Made by a program: the position numbers and the translations under genes. Of a DNA stretch of 10,925 nucleotides, positions 1 to 6,299 are shown in pieces (position 1 is the first letter of the stretch; each line of letters starts with the position of its first letter). Origin of the DNA: UBA3071 sp965369635 (lineage in GTDB: Bacteria > Chloroflexota > Anaerolineae > UBA3071); assembly GCA_965369635.1 (NCBI GenBank), contig CBDURC010000096.1:1-10925 (forward strand). The letters run 5' to 3'. A model generated the notes under the pieces. That model did not search any database and was not told the DNA's origin. It saw only the letters and a program-made list of their open reading frames with translations.

Positions 1-1088
1 CCAGGGTACTCGATGCCACCCGCTGAAGTGTACGTGGCCACCACATCCAACTCGGTGTAGGGATAGAGCCCGAAGCGCCGACCAAAGATGCGCAGCGCCT
101 CGGCAGCGACGTCGAGCACCACCTCCCCACCCTCGGCGTCCCCAGGAAGATAGTAGGAGCTAACAGTGATGCCGTCTACCTCACGCCGCGTGACCTCGTA
201 TTCGGCGCTGAGGACGATGTTGAAATCGCGGGCCGGCCCGCTGACGAACCGCCAGGTGGCCGTGCCATTGTCGTGCGCTACGAGCGGAAGCGGTTTGCCG
301 GTGGCCACCACCGTCATCTCCTCCGGCACGGTGAGTGTCACGTCGTACAGGCTCATGTCGGCGTAGATGATGTCGCCAATGGTCGGCGACAATTCCACGT
401 TCCACCCTTCGTCGTCGTAGACGGGGACAAAGGGATAGAAGTGAGCCAGGGCCAGGACGCCCTGCTGAGCAGCGAAAGCGCCGTAGTTGCCTCCCGCTCC
501 CAGAGGCACAGTCACCTGGAGATCCAGACCGACCTCGACCGATGCGCCAGGAGCCAGGGGTGGTTCCAATGGCAAGCGCATGGCCGTGCGATCCAACTCG
601 AATTGCGGTTCCACCGACTCGCCTTCCAGGGTGATCTGCTCGATCTCCGTCCCGCCCCCTTGCTCGTCGTCCATGTTGGGGAAAAGGCGGAAGTAAAGTT
701 CGTGTAGCGCGATGCCCTCGTTGTTGGTGTAGAGGACATCCGCGTGGCCGCTCAGCCGCGGCCCGTCCATGTCCAGCGTAAGGTCGAGCTTGTAGCGAGT
801 GGGGTAATCAAGCAAGTCCAGATCAGCTTGGGCGGCAGGTATCAGCGCCATCTTCTGCAGCGGCTGATCGTCCCAGGCAATGGTAGGATGCGAATGTGGC
901 GACGCCAAAGAGCGGCCTGCGGAAGTCGGGGTAGGAAGCGATGTAGGGGTCGGGGGATAGGTATTGGGGACTGGGGTCATTGTGGGCGCGGGTGTGGCAG
1001 CAGGCGCGGTAGCCAATTGCGCCAGCGGTGTGCAGCCACTGACAAGACCCACCATGATGATGACCAATGCCAGTCCGCGTGTGCCCAT
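1..1088 (-). CDS. M1-family metallopeptidase-like lipoprotein, partial
   Basis: This is probably a surface-anchored zinc aminopeptidase-like protein. From the ATG at 1088 the frame stays open for 362 codons to the window edge. The start has a GGGAGAG ribosome site at 1094-1100. A signal peptide ends in a canonical lipobox V16-S-G-C19, so lipid anchoring outside the membrane is expected. Residues 20-65 are a Pro/Thr/Ala-rich tether. Residues 95-300 form the M1 N-terminal beta domain, with HELYFRLFPN (129-138) and GLYDVTLTVP-like strands that align well by eye with the neighbouring complete M1 gene. The last readable residues are GGIEYP (357-362), the counterpart of the GAMEN substrate-binding loop. 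The HExxH zinc site would lie beyond the edge, so catalytic competence cannot be judged. It lies 25 bases after the pyruvate-kinase-like gene and is probably the third gene of its operon. Confidence 0.85.
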   Translation of the reverse strand, partial: MGTRGLALVIIMVGLVSGCTPLAQLATAPAATPAPTMTPVPNTYPPTPTSLPTPTSAGRSLASPHSHPTIAWDDQPLQKMALIPAAQADLDLLDYPTRYKLDLTLDMDGPRLSGHADVLYTNNEGIALHELYFRLFPNMDDEQGGGTEIEQITLEGESVEPQFELDRTAMRLPLEPPLAPGASVEVGLDLQVTVPLGAGGNYGAFAAQQGVLALAHFYPFVPVYDDEGWNVELSPTIGDIIYADMSLYDVTLTVPEEMTVVATGKPLPLVAHDNGTATWRFVSGPARDFNIVLSAEYEVTRREVDGITVSSYYLPGDAEGGEVVLDVAAEALRIFGRRFGLYPYTELDVVATYTSAGGIEYP

Positions 1089-1101
1089 TCCCGCTCTCCC
1101 T

Positions 1102-1114
1102 GATACCTGGTATC
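1102..1114. repeat. Perfect 13-base palindrome between genes
   Basis: GATACC-T-GGTATC is a perfect inverted repeat in the 25-base gap between the pyruvate-kinase-like gene and the second M1 gene. Its last base is part of the former's stop codon (1114-1116, TAG on the minus strand). It is too short and lacks a T-run, so it is not a terminator. It could be a protein site or chance. Confidence 0.3.
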
Positions 1115-1689
1115 TACCTCCGGTACGGCAGGCACAGGATTTCCTCGATCTTCATGTCGAAGAAGTGCTGCGTGTTCGCTGGGCGCAGGACAACCGCCGT
1201 GTCTGCCCCGCGACCGGTGCCACCGATAACAGCGGTCAACTCATCGGTGCGGGCCAGCCCCGCGTCGGCGGCCATGAGCGCGATCTCCGCCACCACCTTC
1301 ATCCCCTCACCGAAGACGCGCAGGGTGAAGGCCACAATCTCCCCCACCTCGTAAGTGCCCATCTTCTTGCGCACAGCGCGGCTGATGCCAGCGAAGGCAT
1401 GCCCGCACGTGAGAACCTTGACGCCCGCGGCCTCCATGGCGGCGCGGTGCTCAGGGAGCACCTCCGCGGTGTTGGGCTGACCGAAACCGTGAAAATGGGT
1501 CACAGCCACCACGTCGTAACCCTGGAAAACCCGTCCTGCCCGAACCCCTGTTGCTCCGGTGGTAGTCGCCACCAGGATGGTGCCGATGCCTAGTTTCTCG
1601 GCGCGAGCACGGGCAATCTCCAGCGTGCGTTCTGTGTTCCGCTTGCCAGGCTTGTCGAAGTAGACGGTAGGTACGGTTGTCTCAGACAC
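1114..1689 (-). CDS. Stand-alone pyruvate kinase C-terminal (alpha/beta) domain-like protein
   Basis: A 191-residue protein matching the stand-alone family related to the C-terminal domain of pyruvate kinase (PK_C, PF02887-like). It is represented structurally by small archaeal proteins of unknown function. Visible hallmarks are an N-terminal helix region TERTLEIARARAEKLG (19-34), the strand and loop ILVATTTGATGVRAG (38-52), VVAVTHFHGFGQP (60-72), a KVLTCGHAFAGISRA segment (91-105), a region AEIALMAADAGL (134-145), and IGGTGRGADTAVVLRPA (155-171). It has no pyruvate kinase barrel or active site, so it should not be called pyruvate kinase. The GTG start at 1689 is supported by a perfect GGAGG (complement at 1697-1701) seven bases upstream. 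It is cytoplasmic by composition. It sits between two M1 peptidase genes, 57 bases after one and 25 before the other. The biochemical role is unknown. Confidence 0.85.
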   Translation of the reverse strand: MSETTVPTVYFDKPGKRNTERTLEIARARAEKLGIGTILVATTTGATGVRAGRVFQGYDVVAVTHFHGFGQPNTAEVLPEHRAAMEAAGVKVLTCGHAFAGISRAVRKKMGTYEVGEIVAFTLRVFGEGMKVVAEIALMAADAGLARTDELTAVIGGTGRGADTAVVLRPANTQHFFDMKIEEILCLPYRR

Positions 1690-1735
1690 TAGCTAGCCTC
1701 CATGCTGTAAGGGTTTCTTCGGAAGAACTCGCGAA

Positions 1736-1758
1736 GCGGAGCCGAGCTACGGCTCCGC
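1736..1758 (-). other. Strong hairpin over the stop codon of the M1 gene
   Basis: GCGGAGCCG (1736-1744) and CGGCTCCGC (1750-1758) are perfect 9-base arms around a 5-base loop that contains most of the TAG stop (1747-1749 on the minus strand). No T-run follows, so this is not a textbook terminator. A smaller palindrome, TTCTTC-G-GAAGAA, lies at 1715-1727. The pair could stabilise the upstream mRNA or tune expression between the two genes. Confidence 0.45.
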
Positions 1759-3240
1759 AGCCGTGAGTATCCACTGCTGATACAGCTCGCTCAGATCTCG
1801 CCCGCTCACGTCCTCGGCTGCGGCCAGGAAATCAGCCGGCGTAGCCACGCCATAGCGGTAGCGGTCGAGATACTCCCGCAGCAAGCGGTAGTACGTCTCA
1901 TCATCGCCCACCTCCCGCCGCACTGCGTCGAAGAAGAGAGCCGCCTTAGCATAGACCATCGTCTCGTAGTTGGTGACCTTGAAGGCCGACAACGGCTGGT
2001 TCACCACCGCGTCCAGACCCTGCTCGACGGCATACTGATAGGGAGCACGCCAGCGCCGCTCCCAGAGCGCCTCGGCAGCCGCTGTGCCATAGATCGCTTC
2101 GTAGTAAGCATAGGTGGAGTACTCTGCCAGCCCTTCGTCCAGCCAGGGGAAGTTCACTGGATCGTTGCCCACCACGCTATACCACCACTGATGGGCCATT
2201 TCGTGGGCGATGAGGAACTCTAGATCCTCCCGCCGCTGGCGATAGACGTCGAGTCCAATGAGGGTAAGCCCTGGATATTCCATGCCAAAGTACCTGAGCG
2301 GAGCGGAGACCACGGCCATGTCGCGGAACGGGTAGGGGCCAAAGCGTTGGCAATAGACTCGCAGCGCGGCCGCTGCGTACTGCAATGCCACCAGGCCAGT
2401 GGTCCGATCCTGTGGCAGGAAGTACGACGTCACCCTCGCCCCGCAGGCATCGGTGCTGGCGGTCTGGAAGTGGGGATTGAGGATGAGTATGAATTCCCGC
2501 CGCGGCCCGCCGACGATGTGGATGTCAGTCCAACCTTCGCCTTCGCTGCTGTTGGTGGTGCTGATTACCGTGCCGGTGGCAGCCACCACCATGTCCGAGG
2601 GCACCGTCGCCGTCACCCGGTACAGCCCCGCCTCGACGAAGGCCACGTCGCCGTGAGTAGTCGGGGCGATGTCCAGATTCCATGTGGGGACGCCCGCCCT
2701 GTCATCGCGCACGGCGAGGACAGGATAGAACAGCGGCAGGCTGAGGAAGCCCTGGCTCTCGCCACAGAGGACGTACCCTTCCTCTCGCTCCGGCACCTTG
2801 AGATCGAAACTGAGCTCCACCGCCGCCGTGCTATCGGGAAGCAGCGGCTCGGGCAACAAGATATGGACGGCGGTGTTCTCGGCCGCGTAGCTGAAAGGGG
2901 CGTTCTGGCCGTTCACCGCCACGCCCTCAATGCCCATGCTGCCGCCGTACTGCGGCAGGTTTGGATAGAGGCGGAAATACAGTTCGTGCAACTCGTCCTG
3001 ACCCCAATGGGTCACCAACACTCGCTCCCATCCCGTCAACTGCCGTTCAGCGGCGGGGTCAATGCGCACGCGGATATCATAGCGGGGCATGGGGCCCAGC
3101 ATCTCCAGTTGCCCTTGAGCCTTGTGCTGCATAGCAGGCCGGTAAGGAGCCATTTCGTCTGGCTGCCCTGCCCAAGGCCACGCACAGCTAGACGATAATA
3201 CCAGGAAAAGCAGGAGTGTGGGGAGACAGAGTCGCTTCAT
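1747..3240 (-). CDS. M1-family zinc metallopeptidase, exported
   Basis: A 497-residue gluzincin aminopeptidase-like enzyme expected to remove N-terminal residues from peptides outside the membrane. It has a hydrophobic signal (3-18) followed by Cys19. The site S-S-S-C is not a canonical lipobox, so lipid anchoring is only possible. The M1 beta domain spans about 50-270. The substrate loop is GMEYP (319-323, replacing GAMEN). The zinc site is HEMAHQWW with H346, E347 and H350. The third ligand E369 in WLDEG comes after the usual 18 residues, and Tyr430 in TMVYAKAALF is a likely transition-state tyrosine. At 497 residues it is shorter than classic four-domain M1 enzymes and lacks a large C-terminal domain. 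The ATG at 3240 has an AAGGA site about eight bases upstream. It is first in the three-gene minus-strand cluster and is a clear paralogue of the partial M1 gene at 1-1088. Confidence 0.93.
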   Translation of the reverse strand: MKRLCLPTLLLFLVLSSSCAWPWAGQPDEMAPYRPAMQHKAQGQLEMLGPMPRYDIRVRIDPAAERQLTGWERVLVTHWGQDELHELYFRLYPNLPQYGGSMGIEGVAVNGQNAPFSYAAENTAVHILLPEPLLPDSTAAVELSFDLKVPEREEGYVLCGESQGFLSLPLFYPVLAVRDDRAGVPTWNLDIAPTTHGDVAFVEAGLYRVTATVPSDMVVAATGTVISTTNSSEGEGWTDIHIVGGPRREFILILNPHFQTASTDACGARVTSYFLPQDRTTGLVALQYAAAALRVYCQRFGPYPFRDMAVVSAPLRYFGMEYPGLTLIGLDVYRQRREDLEFLIAHEMAHQWWYSVVGNDPVNFPWLDEGLAEYSTYAYYEAIYGTAAAEALWERRWRAPYQYAVEQGLDAVVNQPLSAFKVTNYETMVYAKAALFFDAVRREVGDDETYYRLLREYLDRYRYGVATPADFLAAAEDVSGRDLSELYQQWILTAAEP

Positions 3241-3289
3241 CCTTTCGTTCCTTTCGTGTCCTTGGTGATGTCCACCTCATTGTCGTGGC

Positions 3290-3376
3290 TTCAAGGTTTC
3301 AGGTTTCGGGTTCATGGTTCGGAGTTCGGCGATAGATACCGAACCTCGCACGCTAGACCTGGAAGCCTCGAAGGTC
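3290..3376. repeat. Degenerate GGTTC/GAACC intergenic repeat
   Basis: Within the 335-base non-coding gap 3241-3575, the stretch 3290-3376 is built of variants of GGTTTC and GGTTCGG followed by their complements. GGTTCGG at 3316-3322 pairs perfectly with CCGAACC at 3339-3345 across 16 bases. Two words recur in reverse complement inside prmA: GTTTCAGGTT (3296-3305 against 10158-10167) and TCGAAGGTC (3368-3376 against 10150-10158). This indicates a dispersed short repeat family. It lies in the presumed 5' leader of the M1 peptidase gene. The rest of the gap contains only the two promoter candidates; I see no gene in it. Confidence 0.55.
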
Positions 3377-3415
3377 ACGTGGGCAACCTCAGACTACTGT
3401 GCTGTTCCGCTTGCT

Positions 3416-3426
3416 ATTATACCACA
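3416..3426 (-). promoter_or_regulatory. Extended -10 promoter candidate for the M1 peptidase cluster
   Basis: The minus strand reads TGTGGTATAAT, a consensus TATAAT (3416-3421) with the TG of an extended -10 element. No good -35 is present at 16-18 bases upstream. Transcription would start near 3408 and give a leader of about 168 bases before the ATG at 3240, crossing the GGTTC repeat. Confidence 0.5.
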
Positions 3427-3504
3427 ACTTCGCCAAATGGCTATGTTGGGGGACTCGAAACGCAAGGCATCAGGCTGGAACTGTTTACACTACCTGTGTC
3501 GCAA

Positions 3505-3534
3505 TTGGTTTCCTTCGCCTGGCTGTGGTATAAT
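3505..3534 (+). promoter_or_regulatory. Sigma-70-type promoter candidate for the ABC-F gene
   Basis: TATAAT at 3529-3534 is preceded by TGTGG, forming an extended -10. A partial -35 TTGGTT (3505-3510) lies 18 bases upstream. The predicted start near 3541 leaves a leader of about 35 bases before ATG 3576. The 11-base core TGTGGTATAAT is identical to the divergent candidate at 3416-3426. Confidence 0.6.
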
Positions 3535-3575
3535 GTAGTTTGATCATCAGATGAGCCTGGTGCAAGTATACGATC

Positions 3576-5561
3576 ATGTCCGTTATCAATGCGTTTGGCT
3601 TGGCTTTGGCCTACGGTGCTCAAGACGTGTTCAGTGACGTCACCCTGAGCATTGCTCACGGCGACCGCATCGGGTTGGTCGGCCCCAACGGCGAAGGGAA
3701 GACCAGCCTGTTGCGCGTCATCGCCGGACTGCAAGCTGCTTCTGCTGGCACAGTGCATCGTGGGCGAGGGCTGCGCATCGGATTCCTGCCGCAGGATCCC
3801 CCACTCGCGGGAGAACGCACCGTCTATGAGGAGATGCTCAGCGTCTTCGAACCGCTGCGGGCGCAGCAGGCGGAGCTATCCAGGCTGGAAGAAGCGATGG
3901 CCGACCCAGAGCGGCGAGCAACAGCTCTGGAGCGCTACAGCAAGCTGCAAAGCAGTTTCGAAGCGGCCGGCGGCTACACATATGATCTGCGTATCCAACA
4001 GGTGCTGAGCGGTCTCGGCTTCCAGAGAAAAGAACAGGACCAGCCGCTGGCGCATCTGAGCGGCGGGCAGCGCACGCGGGCGCTGCTGGCGAGTCTCTTG
4101 CTCGAGGAGCCCGACCTGTTGCTGTTGGACGAGCCGACCAATCATCTCGATCTGGAGGCATTGGAGTGGTTGGAGGGGACGCTTCTGAAATGGCACGGCA
4201 GCATGGTTGTGGTGGCCCACGATCGCTATTTCCTGGACAAAGTCGCCACCCGCATCTGGGACTTGGCCTTGGGCCGGCTGGAAGCGTATCGGGGCAACTA
4301 CAGCCACTACGCTAGCCAGCGCGCCGAGCGAATAGAGCGCCACCGTAAAGAGTGGACAGCGCAGCAGGAGCACATTGCCAAGACGGAAGACTTCATCCGC
4401 CGCTACATGGCGGGGCAGCGATCCAAGGAAGCCAAAGGACGACTCAAGCGGCTGGAGCGTTTCAAGCATGATGAGGCCATCGAGCGCCCGCGGGAAGTCC
4501 AGCGCATCAAACTGGGCATTACAACCGACGTCCGCAGCGGCAACATCGTGCTGCGGACAAAGGACCTGGTCGTCGGCTACGGTGAGCAAGAGGCAAGGGG
4601 CGACAACGATGGCGAGGAATTGCGCTCCGAGCCTACGTTCGGGAGCGCAACTCCCTCACATCAGGAGGGGGCGACTCATGTCCTGTTCCGTTGTCCAGAC
4701 CTGGAGGTGCTGCGCGGGCAGCGAGTGGCACTCATCGGCCCCAACGGTTCGGGAAAGACGACCTTCCTGAAGACGATCCTGGGAGAGGTAGAGTCGCTGG
4801 CAGGTCGCGTGCGCATCGGCGCTAGCGTGGATCTCGGCTACCTGGCGCAGATGCACGCCAATCTCGACCCGGAGAAGAGCGTTCTGAACACCCTTTTGGA
4901 CGAGGAGAATCTGCCCATCGGCCAGGCGCGCAGCTTCCTGGGCCGCTTCCTGTTCAGCGGCGACGACGTGTTCAAGAAAGTGAGCGACCTCTCGGGTGGC
5001 GAGCGAAGCCGCGTGGCTCTGGCCTGTCTGACGGTGCGTGAAGCCAACTTCCTGCTCCTCGACGAGCCGACGAACCACCTCGATCTGGCGTCGCAGGAGA
5101 TTCTGGAGGAAGTGCTGAAGGAGTTTCCTGGCACCATCCTGCTCGTCTCGCACGACCGCTACCTGGTGGACGCACTGGCCACCCACGTCTGGATGCTGCG
5201 GGATGGCCAACTGCACGCCTACGAGGGAGGCTACGCTGCCTATCTGAAGGCTCGCGAGCGGGAGAAGACGGCCGAAGCTGAGGGGAAGGAGGCCACAGGT
5301 GCACCGCGAGTACCCGACTGGCGGGAGCGAGCGCGGGCGGAACGGCGTGCCCGTCGTGCACAGGAGAAGCAGGCCGAGCAAGCGGCAGCGCTGGAAAGGC
5401 AGATCGAGGAACTGGAAGCGCGACTGATAGCCTTGGAAGCAGAGCTGGCGGTTGCCAGCCAGGCCAGGGAAGTGGCGAAAGTAGAGGAACTGGGATTGGC
5501 GTACCAGCAAGCACAAGCACAGTTGCAGCGACTGCTGGACACCTGGGCCGAATTGGCGTGA
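3576..5561 (+). CDS. ABC-F family ATPase (translation-type, two nucleotide-binding domains)
   Basis: A 661-residue soluble protein with two fused ABC ATPase domains and no membrane segment, the layout of the ABC-F group that acts on ribosomes. Domain 1 has Walker A GPNGEGKT (36-43), signature LSGGQ (161-165) and Walker B LLLLDEP (181-187). The charged helical linker between the domains (about 240-310) matches the tRNA-contact linker of the family. Domain 2 has Walker A GPNGSGKTT (388-396), LSGGE (472-476) and LLLDEPTNHLD (493-503). The C-terminus (about 585-660) is a charged coiled coil, as in Uup-like members. Between YG335 and VLFRCPDL (from 369) lies an unusual hydrophilic segment whose DNA is palindromic. 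ATG 3576 has a promoter candidate just upstream. The exact subfamily and target are not determinable. The next gene follows within 16 bases. Confidence 0.95.
   Translation: MSVINAFGLALAYGAQDVFSDVTLSIAHGDRIGLVGPNGEGKTSLLRVIAGLQAASAGTVHRGRGLRIGFLPQDPPLAGERTVYEEMLSVFEPLRAQQAELSRLEEAMADPERRATALERYSKLQSSFEAAGGYTYDLRIQQVLSGLGFQRKEQDQPLAHLSGGQRTRALLASLLLEEPDLLLLDEPTNHLDLEALEWLEGTLLKWHGSMVVVAHDRYFLDKVATRIWDLALGRLEAYRGNYSHYASQRAERIERHRKEWTAQQEHIAKTEDFIRRYMAGQRSKEAKGRLKRLERFKHDEAIERPREVQRIKLGITTDVRSGNIVLRTKDLVVGYGEQEARGDNDGEELRSEPTFGSATPSHQEGATHVLFRCPDLEVLRGQRVALIGPNGSGKTTFLKTILGEVESLAGRVRIGASVDLGYLAQMHANLDPEKSVLNTLLDEENLPIGQARSFLGRFLFSGDDVFKKVSDLSGGERSRVALACLTVREANFLLLDEPTNHLDLASQEILEEVLKEFPGTILLVSHDRYLVDALATHVWMLRDGQLHAYEGGYAAYLKAREREKTAEAEGKEATGAPRVPDWRERARAERRARRAQEKQAEQAAALERQIEELEARLIALEAELAVASQAREVAKVEELGLAYQQAQAQLQRLLDTWAELA
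4616..4654. repeat. Palindromic segment inside the ABC-F coding frame
   Basis: GGAATTGCGCTCC (4616-4628) and GGAGCGCAACTCC (4642-4654) pair over 12 of 13 bases around a 13-base loop. The unit encodes residues 347-360, in the poorly conserved segment (about 336-367) just before domain 2. The reading frame stays open through it. It resembles a short mobile palindrome tolerated in frame, but only one copy is present here. Confidence 0.55.
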
Positions 5562-5577
5562 GTTGAGGCTATTGGAA

Positions 5578-5949
5578 ATGGAAGATGTCTTCAAGGTCTC
5601 CGATTACAACGGCATATTGGTTACTCTCAGCCGTCAGGTGTGGCAAGACAAGATCCTCTCGCCCGGCCCTGGCGGTCATCCCGAGGTTGCTGACTACCTG
5701 GACGAGATACAGAAGGCCATCGTTGAGCCTAATGTCGCTTTCGAGAGCACTCATCGTCAGGATGTGCAACTGCTGTATCGTCTGGGTGTGGGCGTAGGGC
5801 GCTACGAGGGATTGCATCTGGTCGTAGTGGTAAAATACGTCCAAGAAGCGCAAGGCGTGCGAGGATATGTCAGCACAGTCTATTTGACCCACAAGCTCTA
5901 TTCGAGAGGGAGAATACTATGGACAAGACCCGATTTCTTGATCACTTGA
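5578..5949 (+). CDS. PBECR-like nuclease-fold protein, putative toxin
   Basis: A 123-residue protein. By pattern it resembles small proteins annotated as phage Barnase-EndoU-ColicinE5/D-RelE-like nuclease fold (PBECR); this assignment is from memory of the family and is tentative. Visible traits are a start of form LSRQVWQDKIL (18-27), a conserved-looking GGHPEVADYLDEIQKAI (32-48), then PNVAFES (51-57) and LLYRLGVGVGRYEGLHLVVVVKY (66-88), and a last strand GYVSTVYLTHKL (97-108). His34, Arg68 and His105 are candidate catalytic residues. I choose ATG 5578 because GAGG at 5565-5568 is well placed; TTG 5563 and TTG 5572 are in-frame alternatives. Its last 31 bases overlap the following DUF2283 gene. 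The close overlap with a small partner suggests a toxin-antitoxin-like pair, with this as the nuclease member. It follows the ABC-F stop almost directly and may be co-transcribed with it. Confidence 0.65.
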   Translation: MEDVFKVSDYNGILVTLSRQVWQDKILSPGPGGHPEVADYLDEIQKAIVEPNVAFESTHRQDVQLLYRLGVGVGRYEGLHLVVVVKYVQEAQGVRGYVSTVYLTHKLYSRGRILWTRPDFLIT

Positions 5950-6191
5950 CTGCCAGGTATGATGCTGAGCAAGACATCCTCTATCTCATGTTCGCTGATC
6001 GAGCACGCGAAGCCATCGCCGAGGAAATGGGCGATGAGGTTTTCGTCCGCTTCGAGCCGGATACTCGCGGGATTGTGGATATCGAATTCCTTAACTTCTC
6101 CGCTCGCCTGGAGAAGGCATTTGGCCCGGAGATGAAATATCTGAGCACCGGACGGGAAGAGAGGTTGCTGCTGCCTCTGTCCCCACGCTGA
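5919..6191 (+). CDS. DUF2283 family protein, possible antitoxin partner
   Basis: A 90-residue protein with the DUF2283 pattern: ARYDAEQDILYLMFAD (12-27), a helix REAIAEEMGDEVFVRF (30-45), and GIVDIEFLNFSARL (51-64). Members are small alpha/beta proteins often found next to small nuclease-like or DUF4258-type genes, and are thought to act as antitoxins. That role is an inference from context. ATG 5919 has a strong GAGGGAG ribosome site about seven bases upstream, lying inside the preceding gene, so translation is probably coupled. The C-terminal tail after residue 75 is short and variable. It ends in TGA at 6189-6191, and the same frame is then occupied by a decayed small gene. Confidence 0.8.
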   Translation: MDKTRFLDHLTARYDAEQDILYLMFADRAREAIAEEMGDEVFVRFEPDTRGIVDIEFLNFSARLEKAFGPEMKYLSTGREERLLLPLSPR

Positions 6192-6203
6192 ACGCTGGCG
6201 TAA

Positions 6204-6299
6204 CTAAGGGACTTCTACGCCCGTTTCGAGCGGGGGGAGATGGGCGATGACGCGGACTTCGTGGAATGATCGGCGACTTACGAAATGGCGGAGAAGATG
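6204..6299 (+). pseudogene. Tail of a decayed small gene, interrupted by TGA
   Basis: Read in one frame, this stretch encodes LRDFYARFERGEMGDDADFVE, then TGA (6267-6269), then SATYEMAEKM. A Trp (TGG) in place of the TGA would give the motif GDDADFVEWSATYEM, which resembles the C-terminal region of small uncharacterised proteins of about 90-110 residues that often accompany toxin-antitoxin-type genes. No N-terminal half is visible: a TAA at 6201-6203 closes the frame upstream. The remnant runs in frame into the next gene, so residues 1-5 of that gene (MAEKM) may derive from it. The family resemblance is from memory and needs a search. Confidence 0.45.

Noticed and set aside
273..707. Long plus-strand open frames opposite the M1 genes (also 2347-3198)
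   Set aside because: They are antisense to well-supported M1 coding sequence, rich in His/Arg/Gln as expected from GC-rich shadows, and show no family pattern.
1736..1758. Intrinsic terminator after the M1 gene
   Set aside because: The stem is strong, but no T-run follows on the minus strand, and the next gene has a perfect ribosome site close by.
4656..5594. 312-residue minus-strand open frame opposite the ABC-F gene
   Set aside because: Shadow frame: the plus strand carries both ABC ATPase motifs throughout; the minus product is low-complexity Leu/Gln/Arg sequence.
5812..5836. Internal promoter for the DUF2283 gene (TGGTAAAAT at 5828-5836)
   Set aside because: The -10-like word is acceptable, but the nearest -35-like TTGCAT is only 13 bases away; too weak to list.
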